Shown here: positions 45,435-54,695 of the stretch, in pieces
Position numbering within the stretch: the stretch's first letter is position 1
Layout: each line of letters starts with the position of its first letter
Source: Neotamlana sedimentorum
GTDB taxonomy: Bacteria > Bacteroidota > Bacteroidia > Flavobacteriales > Flavobacteriaceae
NCBI RefSeq assembly: GCF_000943565.1
Contig: NZ_JTDW01000001.1
Location: forward strand, 554,733-618,732
Reading direction: 5' to 3'
DNA length: 64,000 nt
The notes under the pieces: model-generated
The model's input: only the letters and a program-made list of their open reading frames with translations
The model's database searches: none
What the model was told of the DNA's origin: nothing
Translations under genes and position numbers: made by a program

Positions 45435-46865
45435 ATGACAATTAATTCTATCGCCTCTCATTTTAAATATTATTTTCTTTTTGTTGGTATTCTATTATCA
45501 GCAAATGTTAAGTCTCATGCACAAATTACAGTGAGCTCCTTAAGTGAGTTAATGCCTTATTTAGATGACGACAATGTAGAGGTAAAACTAAAACCCGGAA
45601 CATATTCAATTACGGCCAACGATGTGGCTAATGGTTTGTATACTAGAGAGGTTAAAATGAAAAACACAAGTAAAATATTGTTGCTTTTTGAAGGTAATAA
45701 TAGTACTTACGATTTTTCGGGTGTCACGTTAAATATCGACACAAAAGTGTTACAAGCTTTTGGAAAATATCAAATACATGAATTACGAATTATTGGGAAC
45801 AATAACATTCTTAAAAATTTAACCATGGTCGATGTTGGTTCGGTACATGATGCGCCAACCAGACGAGCTGTTAATATTGTTATGGATGGAAAACATAATT
45901 TAGTTGAAGGCTTTAATGTTACTACAAAAGGTTCGTTTCCTTATGGTTATGGCGATGCATTTGGTAAAGGAGGGAAAGTGGTTATTCCACACAGAAAACA
46001 CAGTGCATGTTTAATAAGAGGAGAATCTAATCACTTAAAAAACTCTAATTTTATTCATAAAAGTTACGGACATTGTATTTTTATGCAAGGCGCTAACAAT
46101 CCTAAAATTGAAGGTTGTAATGTAGTTGGAGAAGTTCGTAAAACCGACGATATGTTAGCTGAAACTTCAGGGCCTGCTTTCGATGCCAATTTCATGACAG
46201 TTTGGGGGTATAAACTTCCAAAAGGCTATATGTTAAGTACTGGCGAAGCAGGAATTAGAGCATATAACGCTGGAGAAACAATTATTGATGGTAAAGAAAT
46301 TAAAAGAGGAACATCCAACCCAACTATAATTAATAATACGATAAAATTCATGCGAACCGGTGTTACAATTGCACACGCTACTGGAAAAAAATATGTCGAG
46401 GGTTGTAAAGCTATTGCTTGCGAAAACGGATTTTCATTAGGTTCTGGAACAGCTATTAATTGTAGTGCAGACTGTGCATATGGTCCTGTATATTCAACCA
46501 CCTACGAAAAGGATAAAAATTATAATGCTAACATAACTATTATTCCTCCTACCGTGCCGTATTGCAATGGTTCTGGTAGTGTCGCGTACATTGGAGGAAG
46601 CGAACATAATATTACGTTTACAGCTTCAAAGGAGGTTTTACACGAAGGATTAGCTATTAAAGTTGGTGGCGATAAAAATAATATCAGACTTAAAAATGGG
46701 AATTTCCCACATCAAAACGATTTTAAAGCGCATAATTTTGAGTTGAATAATCAAACTCCTTTTCCTGTGGTTTTATCTAATAAAAGTCAAGGTGTAAAAG
46801 TGAAATCTCTTGGACAGGTAACCGATTTGGGAACTGGAAATAAAATTGAAAAATTAACGAAATAA
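45435..46865 (+). CDS. Right-handed beta-helix enzyme (unit 8, copy 2)
   Basis: 476 residues with a signal peptide (cleavage near SHAQI). Motifs: KGSFPYGYGDAFGKGG, HRKHSA, YGHCIFMQ, VGEVRKTDDMLAETSGPAFDA and GEAGIRAY. It is a tandem paralog of the preceding gene: both open with SLSEL/SLKEL..PYL..NV.VKLKPG and both contain GTSNPTIIN. It differs in the middle motif, keeping the ETSGPAF form also seen in the proteins at 5542 and 35228. It ends 1 bp before the sulfatase start codon, implying coupled translation. Confidence 0.8.
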   Translation: MTINSIASHFKYYFLFVGILLSANVKSHAQITVSSLSELMPYLDDDNVEVKLKPGTYSITANDVANGLYTREVKMKNTSKILLLFEGNNSTYDFSGVTLNIDTKVLQAFGKYQIHELRIIGNNNILKNLTMVDVGSVHDAPTRRAVNIVMDGKHNLVEGFNVTTKGSFPYGYGDAFGKGGKVVIPHRKHSACLIRGESNHLKNSNFIHKSYGHCIFMQGANNPKIEGCNVVGEVRKTDDMLAETSGPAFDANFMTVWGYKLPKGYMLSTGEAGIRAYNAGETIIDGKEIKRGTSNPTIINNTIKFMRTGVTIAHATGKKYVEGCKAIACENGFSLGSGTAINCSADCAYGPVYSTTYEKDKNYNANITIIPPTVPYCNGSGSVAYIGGSEHNITFTASKEVLHEGLAIKVGGDKNNIRLKNGNFPHQNDFKAHNFELNNQTPFPVVLSNKSQGVKVKSLGQVTDLGTGNKIEKLTK

Positions 46866-46866
46866 T

Positions 46867-48219
46867 ATGAGAATTATATCCTTAACGTTTTTGTCGGTTT
46901 TCTTATTGATTTGTAGTTGCAAATCGGCTCCGACTGAAGTACCACAAAAACAAACCAATGTCGTAATTATTTATACCGACGATTTGGGTTACGGCGATTT
47001 ATCATGTTACGGCGCACAAGGATACAGCACACCAAATTTAGATAAAATGGCTAGCGAAGGTATGCGTTTTACAGATTTTTCGGTGTCTAGTTCAATTTGT
47101 TCACCATCGCGTGCTGGCCTGTTAACAGGGCGATATGCCGAACGCTGGGGGTATGAGAACGGTGTGTTTTGGCCATACAGTCAAGATGGTATGCCAGCTG
47201 CCGAAGTTACTATTGCCGATATGCTTAAAAAACAAGGATATACTACGGGAATGGTTGGTAAGTGGCATTTAGGTCATAAACCAAAATTTGCACCAACGGC
47301 ACAAGGATTTAATATGTATTACGGCATTCCGTTTAGTAACGATATGTGGCAAGATCCAGAAATGCCTGTGGCAAGTCATGTAGTTTTTAACGAAGGTTAT
47401 AATTTAGATGATTTTAAAACTAAAAATCCGAAGAAAAAATTCAGAAATAAAGTGCCTTTAGTAGAAGGTAATGAAGTGGTCGAGTGGCCAGTAGATCAAG
47501 TTTTATTAACTAAAAAATATACCAATAAGGCTAAGGAGTTTATTCAGGCTAATAAAAATGAACCATTCTTTCTTTACATGGCGCATAGCATGCCGCATAT
47601 TCCGTTGTATGCATCACAAGATTTTAATGGAACAACAGAACGCGGATTGTTTGGTGATGTTATCTCGGAAATCGATTGGTCGGTTGGCGAAATTTTAAAC
47701 ACGTTAAAAGCGAATGGTTTAGCCGAAAATACCTTGGTGATTTTTGCTTCAGATAACGGGCCATGGATAAGTAAACAGCCAAATGCTGGAACTGCTGGCG
47801 GATTGCGTGATGGTAAATTTTCGCCTTACGAGGGTGGTAGTCGAGTGCCCTGTATAGTTTGGCAACCTGGTTTTGTGCCACAAGGTGTGATTTCTAATGT
47901 GCAGACATCAACTTTAGATATTTTTCCAACCATTGCTAATTTAGTCCAAGCGGAATTGCCAAATAATGTCAAAATAGATGGTTTAAATATCGCTTCGGTT
48001 ATTTCGGGTGATAAAATCAATCAAAATCGAGATTACTTTTTATATCGTGGAAATGCCATAAGAGTTGGAAATTGGAAATACGTAAAAACTAAAAAAGAAG
48101 AACAACTTTTTAATCTTTTAACAGATAAAGAAGAAACTAAAAATGTAATTACAAATTATCCAGAGAAAGCAAACCTTTTAAAATCTAAACTAGATTCAAT
48201 ATCAGCATCATTAAAATAA
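46867..48219 (+). CDS. Formylglycine sulfatase, lipoprotein
   Basis: 450 residues with a lipoprotein signal (LICSC18). Motifs: VVIIYTDDLGYGDLSCYG, C78-S-P-S-R82 followed by AGLLTGRYAERWG, GKWHLGHKPKFAPTAQG and SDNGPW. This is an arylsulfatase A/GALNS-like S1 enzyme of ordinary length. Its ATG follows the stop of the second beta-helix gene by 1 bp, so it should be made together with them and probably desulfates the same oligosaccharide. No terminator is evident before the next operator at 48235. Confidence 0.92.
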   Translation: MRIISLTFLSVFLLICSCKSAPTEVPQKQTNVVIIYTDDLGYGDLSCYGAQGYSTPNLDKMASEGMRFTDFSVSSSICSPSRAGLLTGRYAERWGYENGVFWPYSQDGMPAAEVTIADMLKKQGYTTGMVGKWHLGHKPKFAPTAQGFNMYYGIPFSNDMWQDPEMPVASHVVFNEGYNLDDFKTKNPKKKFRNKVPLVEGNEVVEWPVDQVLLTKKYTNKAKEFIQANKNEPFFLYMAHSMPHIPLYASQDFNGTTERGLFGDVISEIDWSVGEILNTLKANGLAENTLVIFASDNGPWISKQPNAGTAGGLRDGKFSPYEGGSRVPCIVWQPGFVPQGVISNVQTSTLDIFPTIANLVQAELPNNVKIDGLNIASVISGDKINQNRDYFLYRGNAIRVGNWKYVKTKKEEQLFNLLTDKEETKNVITNYPEKANLLKSKLDSISASLK

Positions 48220-48234
48220 AATATTTTATGGTGT

Positions 48235-48293
48235 ATTATTTATAAAGAATGCATCATAATTTATAAAGTTTTTTTATATGGTAAATACATTTG
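48235..48293 (+). promoter_or_regulatory. Operator/promoter 9
   Basis: Copy 1 ATTATTTATA (48235-48244) and copy 2 ATAATTTATA (48256-48265) are 21 bp apart, both followed by AAG. A perfect TAnnTTTG box (TACATTTG, 48286-48293) lies 30 bp after the start of copy 2; the sulfatase ATG is at 48334. Confidence 0.78.
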
Positions 48294-48333
48294 TAAAACA
48301 TCATTAAAAATTAAATTAGAATAATTCAATTTC

Positions 48334-50181
48334 ATGAAGAATAGTATAAAAAAATATTTATTTCCTAGGTTAATTATAGTAGCGATTTTCCTTGTTGTAA
48401 GCTGCAAACCCAACAAAAAAGAATCAACCGAAATACTTAAAACAGATAAACCAAATGTTATTGTGCTTATGGTCGATGATGTTGGTTATGGCGATATTGC
48501 GGCTCAAGGAAACGAATGGATTAAAACACCTAATATCGATAAGTTACACGATCAAAGCACGCGGTTAACTAACTTTCATGTTAGCCCAACGTGTGCACCA
48601 ACTCGTGCCGCATTTATGACAGGGCATCATAATTACAGAACAGGTGTATTTTTTACCATAAAAGGGCGTTCCCTTATTCTTGAAAAAGAAAAAACAATGG
48701 CTCAAGTGTTTAAAGATAATGGCTATAATACCGCTATGTTTGGTAAATGGCATTTGGGTGATAATTATCCGTTTCGTCCGCAAGACAAAGGTTTCGATGA
48801 GGTGTTAATGAATAACGGCGGGGGCGTAGGACAAACTATGGATTACTGGAATAACGATTATTTTGATGATACCTATGTGCATAACGGAAAGCTAGAAAAA
48901 TTTGAAGGCTATTGTACCGATGTTTGGTTCGAAAATGCTAAGAAATATATTGGTGAACATAAGGACGAACCGTTTTTCTGCTATTTAGCAACAAATGCAG
49001 CGCATTCACCGTATTGGGTCGATAATAAATATTTAGATCCGTATAAGGATAACGAAAACATACCAAACGCTGCTTTTTATGGTATGATTGCGAATATCGA
49101 TGAAAATCTTGGTAAGTTAGTCGATTATTTAAAGTCGATTGATTTAATGGATAATACCATTTTAGTTTTTACTTCAGATAATGGTTCTGCTGCCGGAAAC
49201 AAAATGGGCGAAGGGCAAGATCGTTTAGATGGTTTTATTGCCAAAGGAAATAACGCCGGTATGCGAGGTGTAAAAGCAAGTATGTACGAAGGTGGTCACC
49301 GTGTGCCATTTTACATTCATTGGAAAAATGGTGGGATAAACGTAGGTAAAGATATTAACGATTTAACGGCGCATTACGACATATTTCCAACATTGGTAGA
49401 GCTTTGTGATTTAGAATTAAAAGAAGATTTAAAATTTGATGGTTCAAGTTTAGTGCCTTTAATGAATGGCGATAATTCTAATTTCGACGATCGTATAGTT
49501 TACGTAAACACACAATTTTCTACAGATCCTGTGCCTTGGAAACGAACCGCATTAATGCATAAAAATTGGAGGCTTGTTGAAGGAACAGAATTATACGATT
49601 TAAATACAGACCCAGAGCAGCGCACCAATTTAGCCGATAAATATCCTGAAAAAGTTGAATTATATAAAGCAGAATATGATAAATGGTGGGCAGAAATAGA
49701 ACCCACTTTTGTAGAAAAACCATTTTTTATTGTAGGTAACGAAGCCGAAAACCCAACCACGTTGTTTTGTCACGATTGGCATAGCGAAACCTTTACACCT
49801 TGGAAACAAGACCACATTCGCACGGGGCAAATAAATAATGGTTTTTGGCGAGTAAAGGTTGAAGAAGCCGGAACTTACACTATAAAATTACGTCGTTGGC
49901 CAGAAGAAACACATTTGCCATTGGGCGCAAAAGCACCGCTTCGTCCAGCACTTGAAGGAACAAGTGTAACGGCCAGTAAAAAAAGCAAGGCTTTAAATAT
50001 TGAAAATTCAAGAATCGAAATTCAAGATATAAAAATGTCTAAACCAGTAAATCTTGATGATGAATATGTTGAGTATAAAGTAGACTTAGAAAAAGGTGAA
50101 ACACATTTATATACCTGGTTTACTTTAAACGATGGTGTAGAAATTGGAGCTTATTATGCCACTATTGAAAAACAACTTTAA
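48334..50181 (+). CDS. Formylglycine sulfatase with C-terminal domain, lipoprotein
   Basis: 615 residues with lipobox LVVSC24. Core motifs: VIVLMVDDVGYGD, C87-A-P-T-R91, FGKWHLGDNYPFRPQDKG and FTSDNGSAAGN. The region after ~residue 465 (FWRVKVEEAGTYTIKLRRW, EYVEYKVDLEKGETHLYTW) is a beta-rich appendage homologous in layout to that of the sulfatase at 15012, so both belong to one subgroup. It is the first gene of unit 9 and is 12 bp upstream of another sulfatase. The appended domain may position the sulfated chain; this is inference. Confidence 0.92.
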   Translation: MKNSIKKYLFPRLIIVAIFLVVSCKPNKKESTEILKTDKPNVIVLMVDDVGYGDIAAQGNEWIKTPNIDKLHDQSTRLTNFHVSPTCAPTRAAFMTGHHNYRTGVFFTIKGRSLILEKEKTMAQVFKDNGYNTAMFGKWHLGDNYPFRPQDKGFDEVLMNNGGGVGQTMDYWNNDYFDDTYVHNGKLEKFEGYCTDVWFENAKKYIGEHKDEPFFCYLATNAAHSPYWVDNKYLDPYKDNENIPNAAFYGMIANIDENLGKLVDYLKSIDLMDNTILVFTSDNGSAAGNKMGEGQDRLDGFIAKGNNAGMRGVKASMYEGGHRVPFYIHWKNGGINVGKDINDLTAHYDIFPTLVELCDLELKEDLKFDGSSLVPLMNGDNSNFDDRIVYVNTQFSTDPVPWKRTALMHKNWRLVEGTELYDLNTDPEQRTNLADKYPEKVELYKAEYDKWWAEIEPTFVEKPFFIVGNEAENPTTLFCHDWHSETFTPWKQDHIRTGQINNGFWRVKVEEAGTYTIKLRRWPEETHLPLGAKAPLRPALEGTSVTASKKSKALNIENSRIEIQDIKMSKPVNLDDEYVEYKVDLEKGETHLYTWFTLNDGVEIGAYYATIEKQL

Positions 50182-50193
50182 TTTAAAATTTGA

Positions 50194-51684
50194 ATGAAAA
50201 ATTATAACATTATACAATTAGTTTTCTTAGGAATACTTTTAAGTTTATTTAATTGTAAGGATAAATCGGAAGCAAATAATAAAATTACTAAGGAAAAGAA
50301 ACGTCCTAATTTTTTGTTTGTTTTAGTTGATGATCAATCACCTTTCGATTTACAAACCTATAATCCATCGTCAATACTAGAAACCCCAACAATTAGTAAA
50401 TTGGCCGAAGAAGGTATCGTGTTCGAAGAAGCTCGACATATGGGCTCAATGAATGGTGCTGTTTGTACACCGTCGCGCCATATGATTATGTCTGGGCGCA
50501 CACTCTGGCATTTGCCACCAAGCGCAGAATTTCAAAAGCAAACCGATCCGCATGAAATCGATGAGCAAACCATTGGTGCCATTTTTAATCGTGCAGGTTA
50601 CAAAACCATGCGTACTTGTAAAAAAGGTAACTCGTATCCAGGAGCAAACAAGCAATTTACTGTAGTTCACGATGCTACAAAACGCGGTGGAACCGACGAA
50701 ACTGGAAGCCCTTGGCACGCCAAACAAGTATTAACTTACTTAAACGAAAGAGAACAAACCAAAGAAGACGATCCGTTTTTTATTTACTTTGGGTTTTCAC
50801 ATCCACACGATAGGAGAGATGGGACACCAGAATTACTAGAAAAATATGGTGCTGTAAATCATAGCGATAAAAATGTGTTACCAGCACTAAACGAAAAGCA
50901 ACCACAATTACCAGAAAATTATTTAGAAAAACACCCGTTTCATCATGGGCATCCTAATTTACGAGACGAAACGCGTGTAAGTGGCGTTTGGGAAAACCGA
51001 GACGAAAATACCATTAGAAACGAATTGGGTAGAGAGTTTGCGTGTTCAGAAAATATAGATATTCAACTTAATAAAGTTTTAGCCAAATTAGAAGCCATGG
51101 GCGAGTTGGATAATACTTATATTATTTACACTGCCGATCATGGAATGGCTATTGGTCGTCACGGACTTCAAGGAAAACAAAACTTATACGAGCATACTTG
51201 GCGCGTACCGTTTATTGTAAAAGGACCTAATTTGCCTAAAGGAAAACGTGTAAAAGGAAGCGTTTATTTATTAGATGTGTTACCAACGTTATGCGATTTG
51301 GCAAATATTGAAATTCCAGAAACGGTTGAAGGTGAAAGTTTTACCTCAGTGTTAAATGGTGAAACAGAATCTATGCGCGAGGTTATGTACGGCGTATATT
51401 GTGGTGGTACCAAACCAGGTATGCGAACCGTTAAAAAAGGAGATTGGAAATTAATTAAATACGATGTGTTAGAAGGGCAAGTGAAAGAAACACAGTTATT
51501 TAATTTAGCTGAAAATCCGCTTGAATATTTACCTGAGCATGGTAAAGACGGTGAATTACTAACCAATTTAGCGAACAATCCTAAATATGCCGATAAGCTT
51601 GCAGAAATGGAAGCTTTGTTGCTAGAACAAATGGTACAGCATGACGACCCTTATCGCTTGTGGAATCAACCGTCAATAAATTAA
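50194..51684 (+). CDS. Formylglycine sulfatase (choline-sulfatase/iduronate-2-sulfatase-like), lipoprotein
   Basis: 496 residues with a lipoprotein signal ending at C21; the residue before the Cys is Asn, an unusual but tolerated position in Bacteroidota. Motifs: FLFVLVDDQSPFDLQTYN, C91-T-P-S-R95 with HMIMSGRTLWHLPP, and TADHGMAIGRHGLQGKQNLYEH. The HGLQGKQNLYEH metal loop resembles that of choline-sulfatase-like S1 enzymes, a third sulfatase type in the locus. It is the last gene of unit 9, followed by a terminator at 51711. Confidence 0.92.
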   Translation: MKNYNIIQLVFLGILLSLFNCKDKSEANNKITKEKKRPNFLFVLVDDQSPFDLQTYNPSSILETPTISKLAEEGIVFEEARHMGSMNGAVCTPSRHMIMSGRTLWHLPPSAEFQKQTDPHEIDEQTIGAIFNRAGYKTMRTCKKGNSYPGANKQFTVVHDATKRGGTDETGSPWHAKQVLTYLNEREQTKEDDPFFIYFGFSHPHDRRDGTPELLEKYGAVNHSDKNVLPALNEKQPQLPENYLEKHPFHHGHPNLRDETRVSGVWENRDENTIRNELGREFACSENIDIQLNKVLAKLEAMGELDNTYIIYTADHGMAIGRHGLQGKQNLYEHTWRVPFIVKGPNLPKGKRVKGSVYLLDVLPTLCDLANIEIPETVEGESFTSVLNGETESMREVMYGVYCGGTKPGMRTVKKGDWKLIKYDVLEGQVKETQLFNLAENPLEYLPEHGKDGELLTNLANNPKYADKLAEMEALLLEQMVQHDDPYRLWNQPSIN

Positions 51685-51710
51685 ACGATTTTTTTATTTT
51701 TTTGAATTTT

Positions 51711-51751
51711 AAAATGCCGTATCGCAAAAATTGTGAGCGGCATTTTTTTTT
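51711..51751 (+). terminator. Intrinsic terminator after unit 9
   Basis: A 9-bp stem AAAATGCCG/CGGCATTTT (51711-51719 with 51738-51746) followed by a continuous T run to 51751. Confidence 0.82.
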
Positions 51752-51777
51752 AAAACTAAAATTAGGCTAATAGAATC

Positions 51778-51837
51778 ATAGTTTAAACAGAATGAGCTAT
51801 GGTTTAAAGTCTATGGTTCTATTGTTTCATAATATTA
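51778..51837 (+). promoter_or_regulatory. Operator/promoter 10
   Basis: Copy 1 ATAGTTTAAA (51778-51787) and copy 2 ATGGTTTAAA (51799-51808) are 21 bp apart. TAATATTA (51830-51837) is 31 bp after the start of copy 2, 28 bp before the lyase ATG. Confidence 0.72.
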
Positions 51838-51865
51838 CATCACCAAACTAAACTAAATAATTTTT

Positions 51866-54487
51866 ATGACAACTAATTTTACTAAGAAGCTTTTTAGCTT
51901 TCTCTTTTTGGCTTTGTGTATAACTAATTATGCAGAAGCTCAACTTGTTCATCCAGGAATTTCGCATAAATTATCAGACCTCGACCGTATGAAAGCCATG
52001 GTTGAAGCAGGTGTAGAACCTTGGGCAACTACCTATCAAAATTTAAGTAGTAATGCAAAAGCGCAATATACTTATGCTATAAATGTGGACCCTGCCATAA
52101 CAACAGAATATAATAGTACCAGCGATGGGTGGTTTATTAACGATGGTACCGCGGCGTACTACAATGCTTTAATGTGGTATATAACTGGAGACTCTAGACA
52201 TGCCGAAAAAGCCATAGAAATTTTTAACACCTGGAAAGGTATAAAAAGAAACACAATGACGGTGCCGCTAAGTTCAGGACGTATTTGGCGTATTATTGAG
52301 GCGGCCGAAATTATTCAACATACCTACAATGGTTGGGCAGAATCCGATATTCAAGAGTTTAAAGATATGTTGGTGTATCCTGGTTACTCAAATACTACGG
52401 TGCCTACGGCTGCCATAGCAAGTAACGATATTTCATTTTACTGGCGTGTTTATCAAGGTGATCCAGCAAGACACGGTAACCAAGGATTGTTTTGTATGAG
52501 AACCATGATGGCAATGGCTATATTTTTAGATAATGAAATAATGTACGATAGAGCTTTACGTTACCTGCAAGGCTACACACATAGGGTTGACGATGTAGCA
52601 TATCCATCAGGACCGCCTATTAATAACAGCCCGAAAACATCATGTGAGTATTTCGATGAATTTACACAAAACGGATTTGAAAACACAATTGCAGATTATG
52701 GTTACAACGAAGTAATTAGTAATTATATTTATGAAAACGGCCAATGCCAAGAATCTTCAAGAGATCAAGCTCACGGGCTTGCAGGAGTTTCAACTATAGC
52801 AGTTATGGCAGAAATGGCTTGGAGTCAAGGCGATGATTTATATGGTCATTTAAACAATCGTCCGCTTCTAGGTTTAGAATTTTATTATCGATATAATTTA
52901 AGTTACGATAATTCATATCCAGATCAAACTACACCCTGGGAGCCAACAGTAGCTTCAGGAGAATATATTGAGAGAAGCGATCGTTCTGGTCGTTGGAAAT
53001 CATTAAAAATAAACCCTTATTTAGTTTGTAGTATTGGCGAAGAATATAGGGAACGTGCAAAGCATAATCTTCAGCCTGTTTACGAAATGAATTTAGGACA
53101 TTATCGTGATCGATTACAAACCTTACCAAGCGACGATTATAAATGGTTGCAACGAGGATTCGATTACTTAACGACTCAAATTGGTGTTGAAGGAGAAGGT
53201 ACAGTTACAGATCATCCTGGATTTGGAGGTTTAAAATTTAGAAGAGTAAGTCCGGGAGATCCAATTAGTGGGTTTGATGGTAATGGCTTACCAGAATACA
53301 AAATACATGATTTGTCGGCGCTAATTGAAGCTGAAAATTTTGATTATTTTGTTTTAGATGGGCAAAATAGAACGTATAGTGATAATTCTTCAGCTAATGA
53401 AGGTGGCGAATACAGAACCGATGAAGGCGTTGATTTAAAAGTATGTAGCGAAGGTGGTTACAATATAACCAATATTGAAGATGGTGAGTGGTTAACATAT
53501 ACTATAAAAGTACCTGCCAACGGGACTTATAATATTGGAATTCGTTATGCATCAGCTAACGCAAATGGAAAGATAAAATTTAATTTAGATGGTGATGATA
53601 TAACAGGGGAAGTGGCTGTGCCACATGGTGGTTCAAATTCAACTAGTTTAACTAATTGGAAAGATTTTGAAGTGGTTAACGAAGTCCATTTAACTAAAGG
53701 CGCCAAGGCTTTAAAAATTATGTTTAGTGGAGCTGATAACGCTTTCGAATTAAATAATATTAGTATTTCTTTAGTTGAACCAGATTCAGATCCAGTAAAT
53801 TTAGCGGTGTTACATGGTGTAGCCTCTCAATCTATCGATTCCGATCCTTGTCCTTATGGCGGTTGTGCGGAAAATGCAATTGACGGCAATACAAACGGAA
53901 ATTTTGGAGGTGGTTCGGTAACGCATTCGGCACATGGCACTAGTGGTTCGTTAAAGTGGTGGAAAGTAGACTTACAAAACAACTATAACATTGAAACTAT
54001 AAATATTTATAACCGCACAGGTGGTTACCAAAGCCGATTATCAGATTTAACAGTAGAAATTAAAGACAGTAATGGCAATACGGTTTACAGCGAATTTTTT
54101 GCAGGATATCCAGACCCATCTTGGACTTTAGATATTGGAGGTATTGTTGGTCAGGAAGTAATCATATCGAAAACTACAGATACAGGTATAACATTAGCCG
54201 AAGTTGAGGTGTTTGGTGTAGATAATGCAGTAACATTATCTAATCAAGATTTTAAACTTCAAAATACGGTAAAATTATACCCAAACCCAGTTGGTAATTC
54301 AATTAACATTATAAATGCACAAGGGGCAAGCGTATCTATGTTTAATGTTTTAGGAAAACAAGTTCTTCAAAAAAATATACAATCGAACAGTGATTTAATT
54401 AATATGTCCGGTTTAAAAAGTGGGATATATTTTGCTAAAATTAGTGGAGGAAAAACAACTATTATAAAAAAGCTAGTAAAGCATTAA
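51866..54487 (+). CDS. Alginate-lyase-superfamily-like enzyme with CBM6-like and F-type lectin domains, T9SS tail
   Basis: 873 residues with a signal peptide (cleavage near NYAEA). Residues ~25-455 are an alpha-helical domain (SDLDRMKAMVEAGVEPW, MWYITGDSRHAEKAIEIFNTW, RIWRIIEAAEIIQHTY, QESSRDQAHGLAGVS) resembling the alginate-lyase (PF05426) (alpha/alpha) fold; a conserved H (RDQAH) and Y residues are candidate catalytic groups. CBM6-like domain at ~485-640 (LIEAENFDYF), discoidin/F-type lectin domain at ~645-780 (HGVASQSI, KWWKVDLQN, ITLAEVEVFG) and a T9SS tail (KLYPNPVGNSINI). The lectin domain is a paralog of the one in the minus-strand protein. It is expressed alone. Probable extracellular endo-lyase; family number unknown. 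Confidence 0.82.
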   Translation: MTTNFTKKLFSFLFLALCITNYAEAQLVHPGISHKLSDLDRMKAMVEAGVEPWATTYQNLSSNAKAQYTYAINVDPAITTEYNSTSDGWFINDGTAAYYNALMWYITGDSRHAEKAIEIFNTWKGIKRNTMTVPLSSGRIWRIIEAAEIIQHTYNGWAESDIQEFKDMLVYPGYSNTTVPTAAIASNDISFYWRVYQGDPARHGNQGLFCMRTMMAMAIFLDNEIMYDRALRYLQGYTHRVDDVAYPSGPPINNSPKTSCEYFDEFTQNGFENTIADYGYNEVISNYIYENGQCQESSRDQAHGLAGVSTIAVMAEMAWSQGDDLYGHLNNRPLLGLEFYYRYNLSYDNSYPDQTTPWEPTVASGEYIERSDRSGRWKSLKINPYLVCSIGEEYRERAKHNLQPVYEMNLGHYRDRLQTLPSDDYKWLQRGFDYLTTQIGVEGEGTVTDHPGFGGLKFRRVSPGDPISGFDGNGLPEYKIHDLSALIEAENFDYFVLDGQNRTYSDNSSANEGGEYRTDEGVDLKVCSEGGYNITNIEDGEWLTYTIKVPANGTYNIGIRYASANANGKIKFNLDGDDITGEVAVPHGGSNSTSLTNWKDFEVVNEVHLTKGAKALKIMFSGADNAFELNNISISLVEPDSDPVNLAVLHGVASQSIDSDPCPYGGCAENAIDGNTNGNFGGGSVTHSAHGTSGSLKWWKVDLQNNYNIETINIYNRTGGYQSRLSDLTVEIKDSNGNTVYSEFFAGYPDPSWTLDIGGIVGQEVIISKTTDTGITLAEVEVFGVDNAVTLSNQDFKLQNTVKLYPNPVGNSINIINAQGASVSMFNVLGKQVLQKNIQSNSDLINMSGLKSGIYFAKISGGKTTIIKKLVKH

Positions 54488-54598
54488 TCTCTTGATTGGA
54501 GATAAGAAACAACTATAGGTTTAAAGGTAAATAGGGTTAAGTGTGTTTTATCTTACGTTTTCAGCTTTAATACTAGTGAGTCAAGTAAAAAAAACACC

Positions 54599-54658
54599 AT
54601 AATTAATACAATTTGAATTTTAATTTATAACTGTGGGCTTCTTAATTAATGATATTTG
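54599..54658 (+). promoter_or_regulatory. Operator/promoter 11 (SusC unit)
   Basis: Copy 1 ATAATTAATA (54599-54608) and copy 2 TTAATTTATA (54620-54629) are 21 bp apart; GATATTTG (54651-54658) is 31 bp after the start of copy 2. The SusC start is 155 bp further on, a much longer leader than elsewhere in the locus. Confidence 0.65.
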
Positions 54659-54665
54659 AACAAAT

Positions 54666-54695
54666 CTTGTTAATAGTTTGTTAAATATTGACAAG
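54666..54695 (+). other. Stem-loop near the predicted 5' end of the susC mRNA
   Basis: CTTGTTAATA (54666-54675) can pair with TATTGACAAG (54686-54695) over 10 bp with one G-U pair, loop of 10. It begins about 8 bases after the -7 box, so it would be the very start of the transcript. It lacks a T tail and is not a terminator. Confidence 0.5.

Noticed and set aside
5542..46865. Calling the eight beta-helix proteins PL6 (chondroitinase B/alginate lyase)
   Set aside because: Motifs I recall for PL6 could not be aligned with the shared motifs here; only the fold is comparable, so no family name was given.
54488..54520. TCTC...GAGA hairpin after the lyase gene as a terminator
   Set aside because: The stem is only about 4-5 bp and has no T run.
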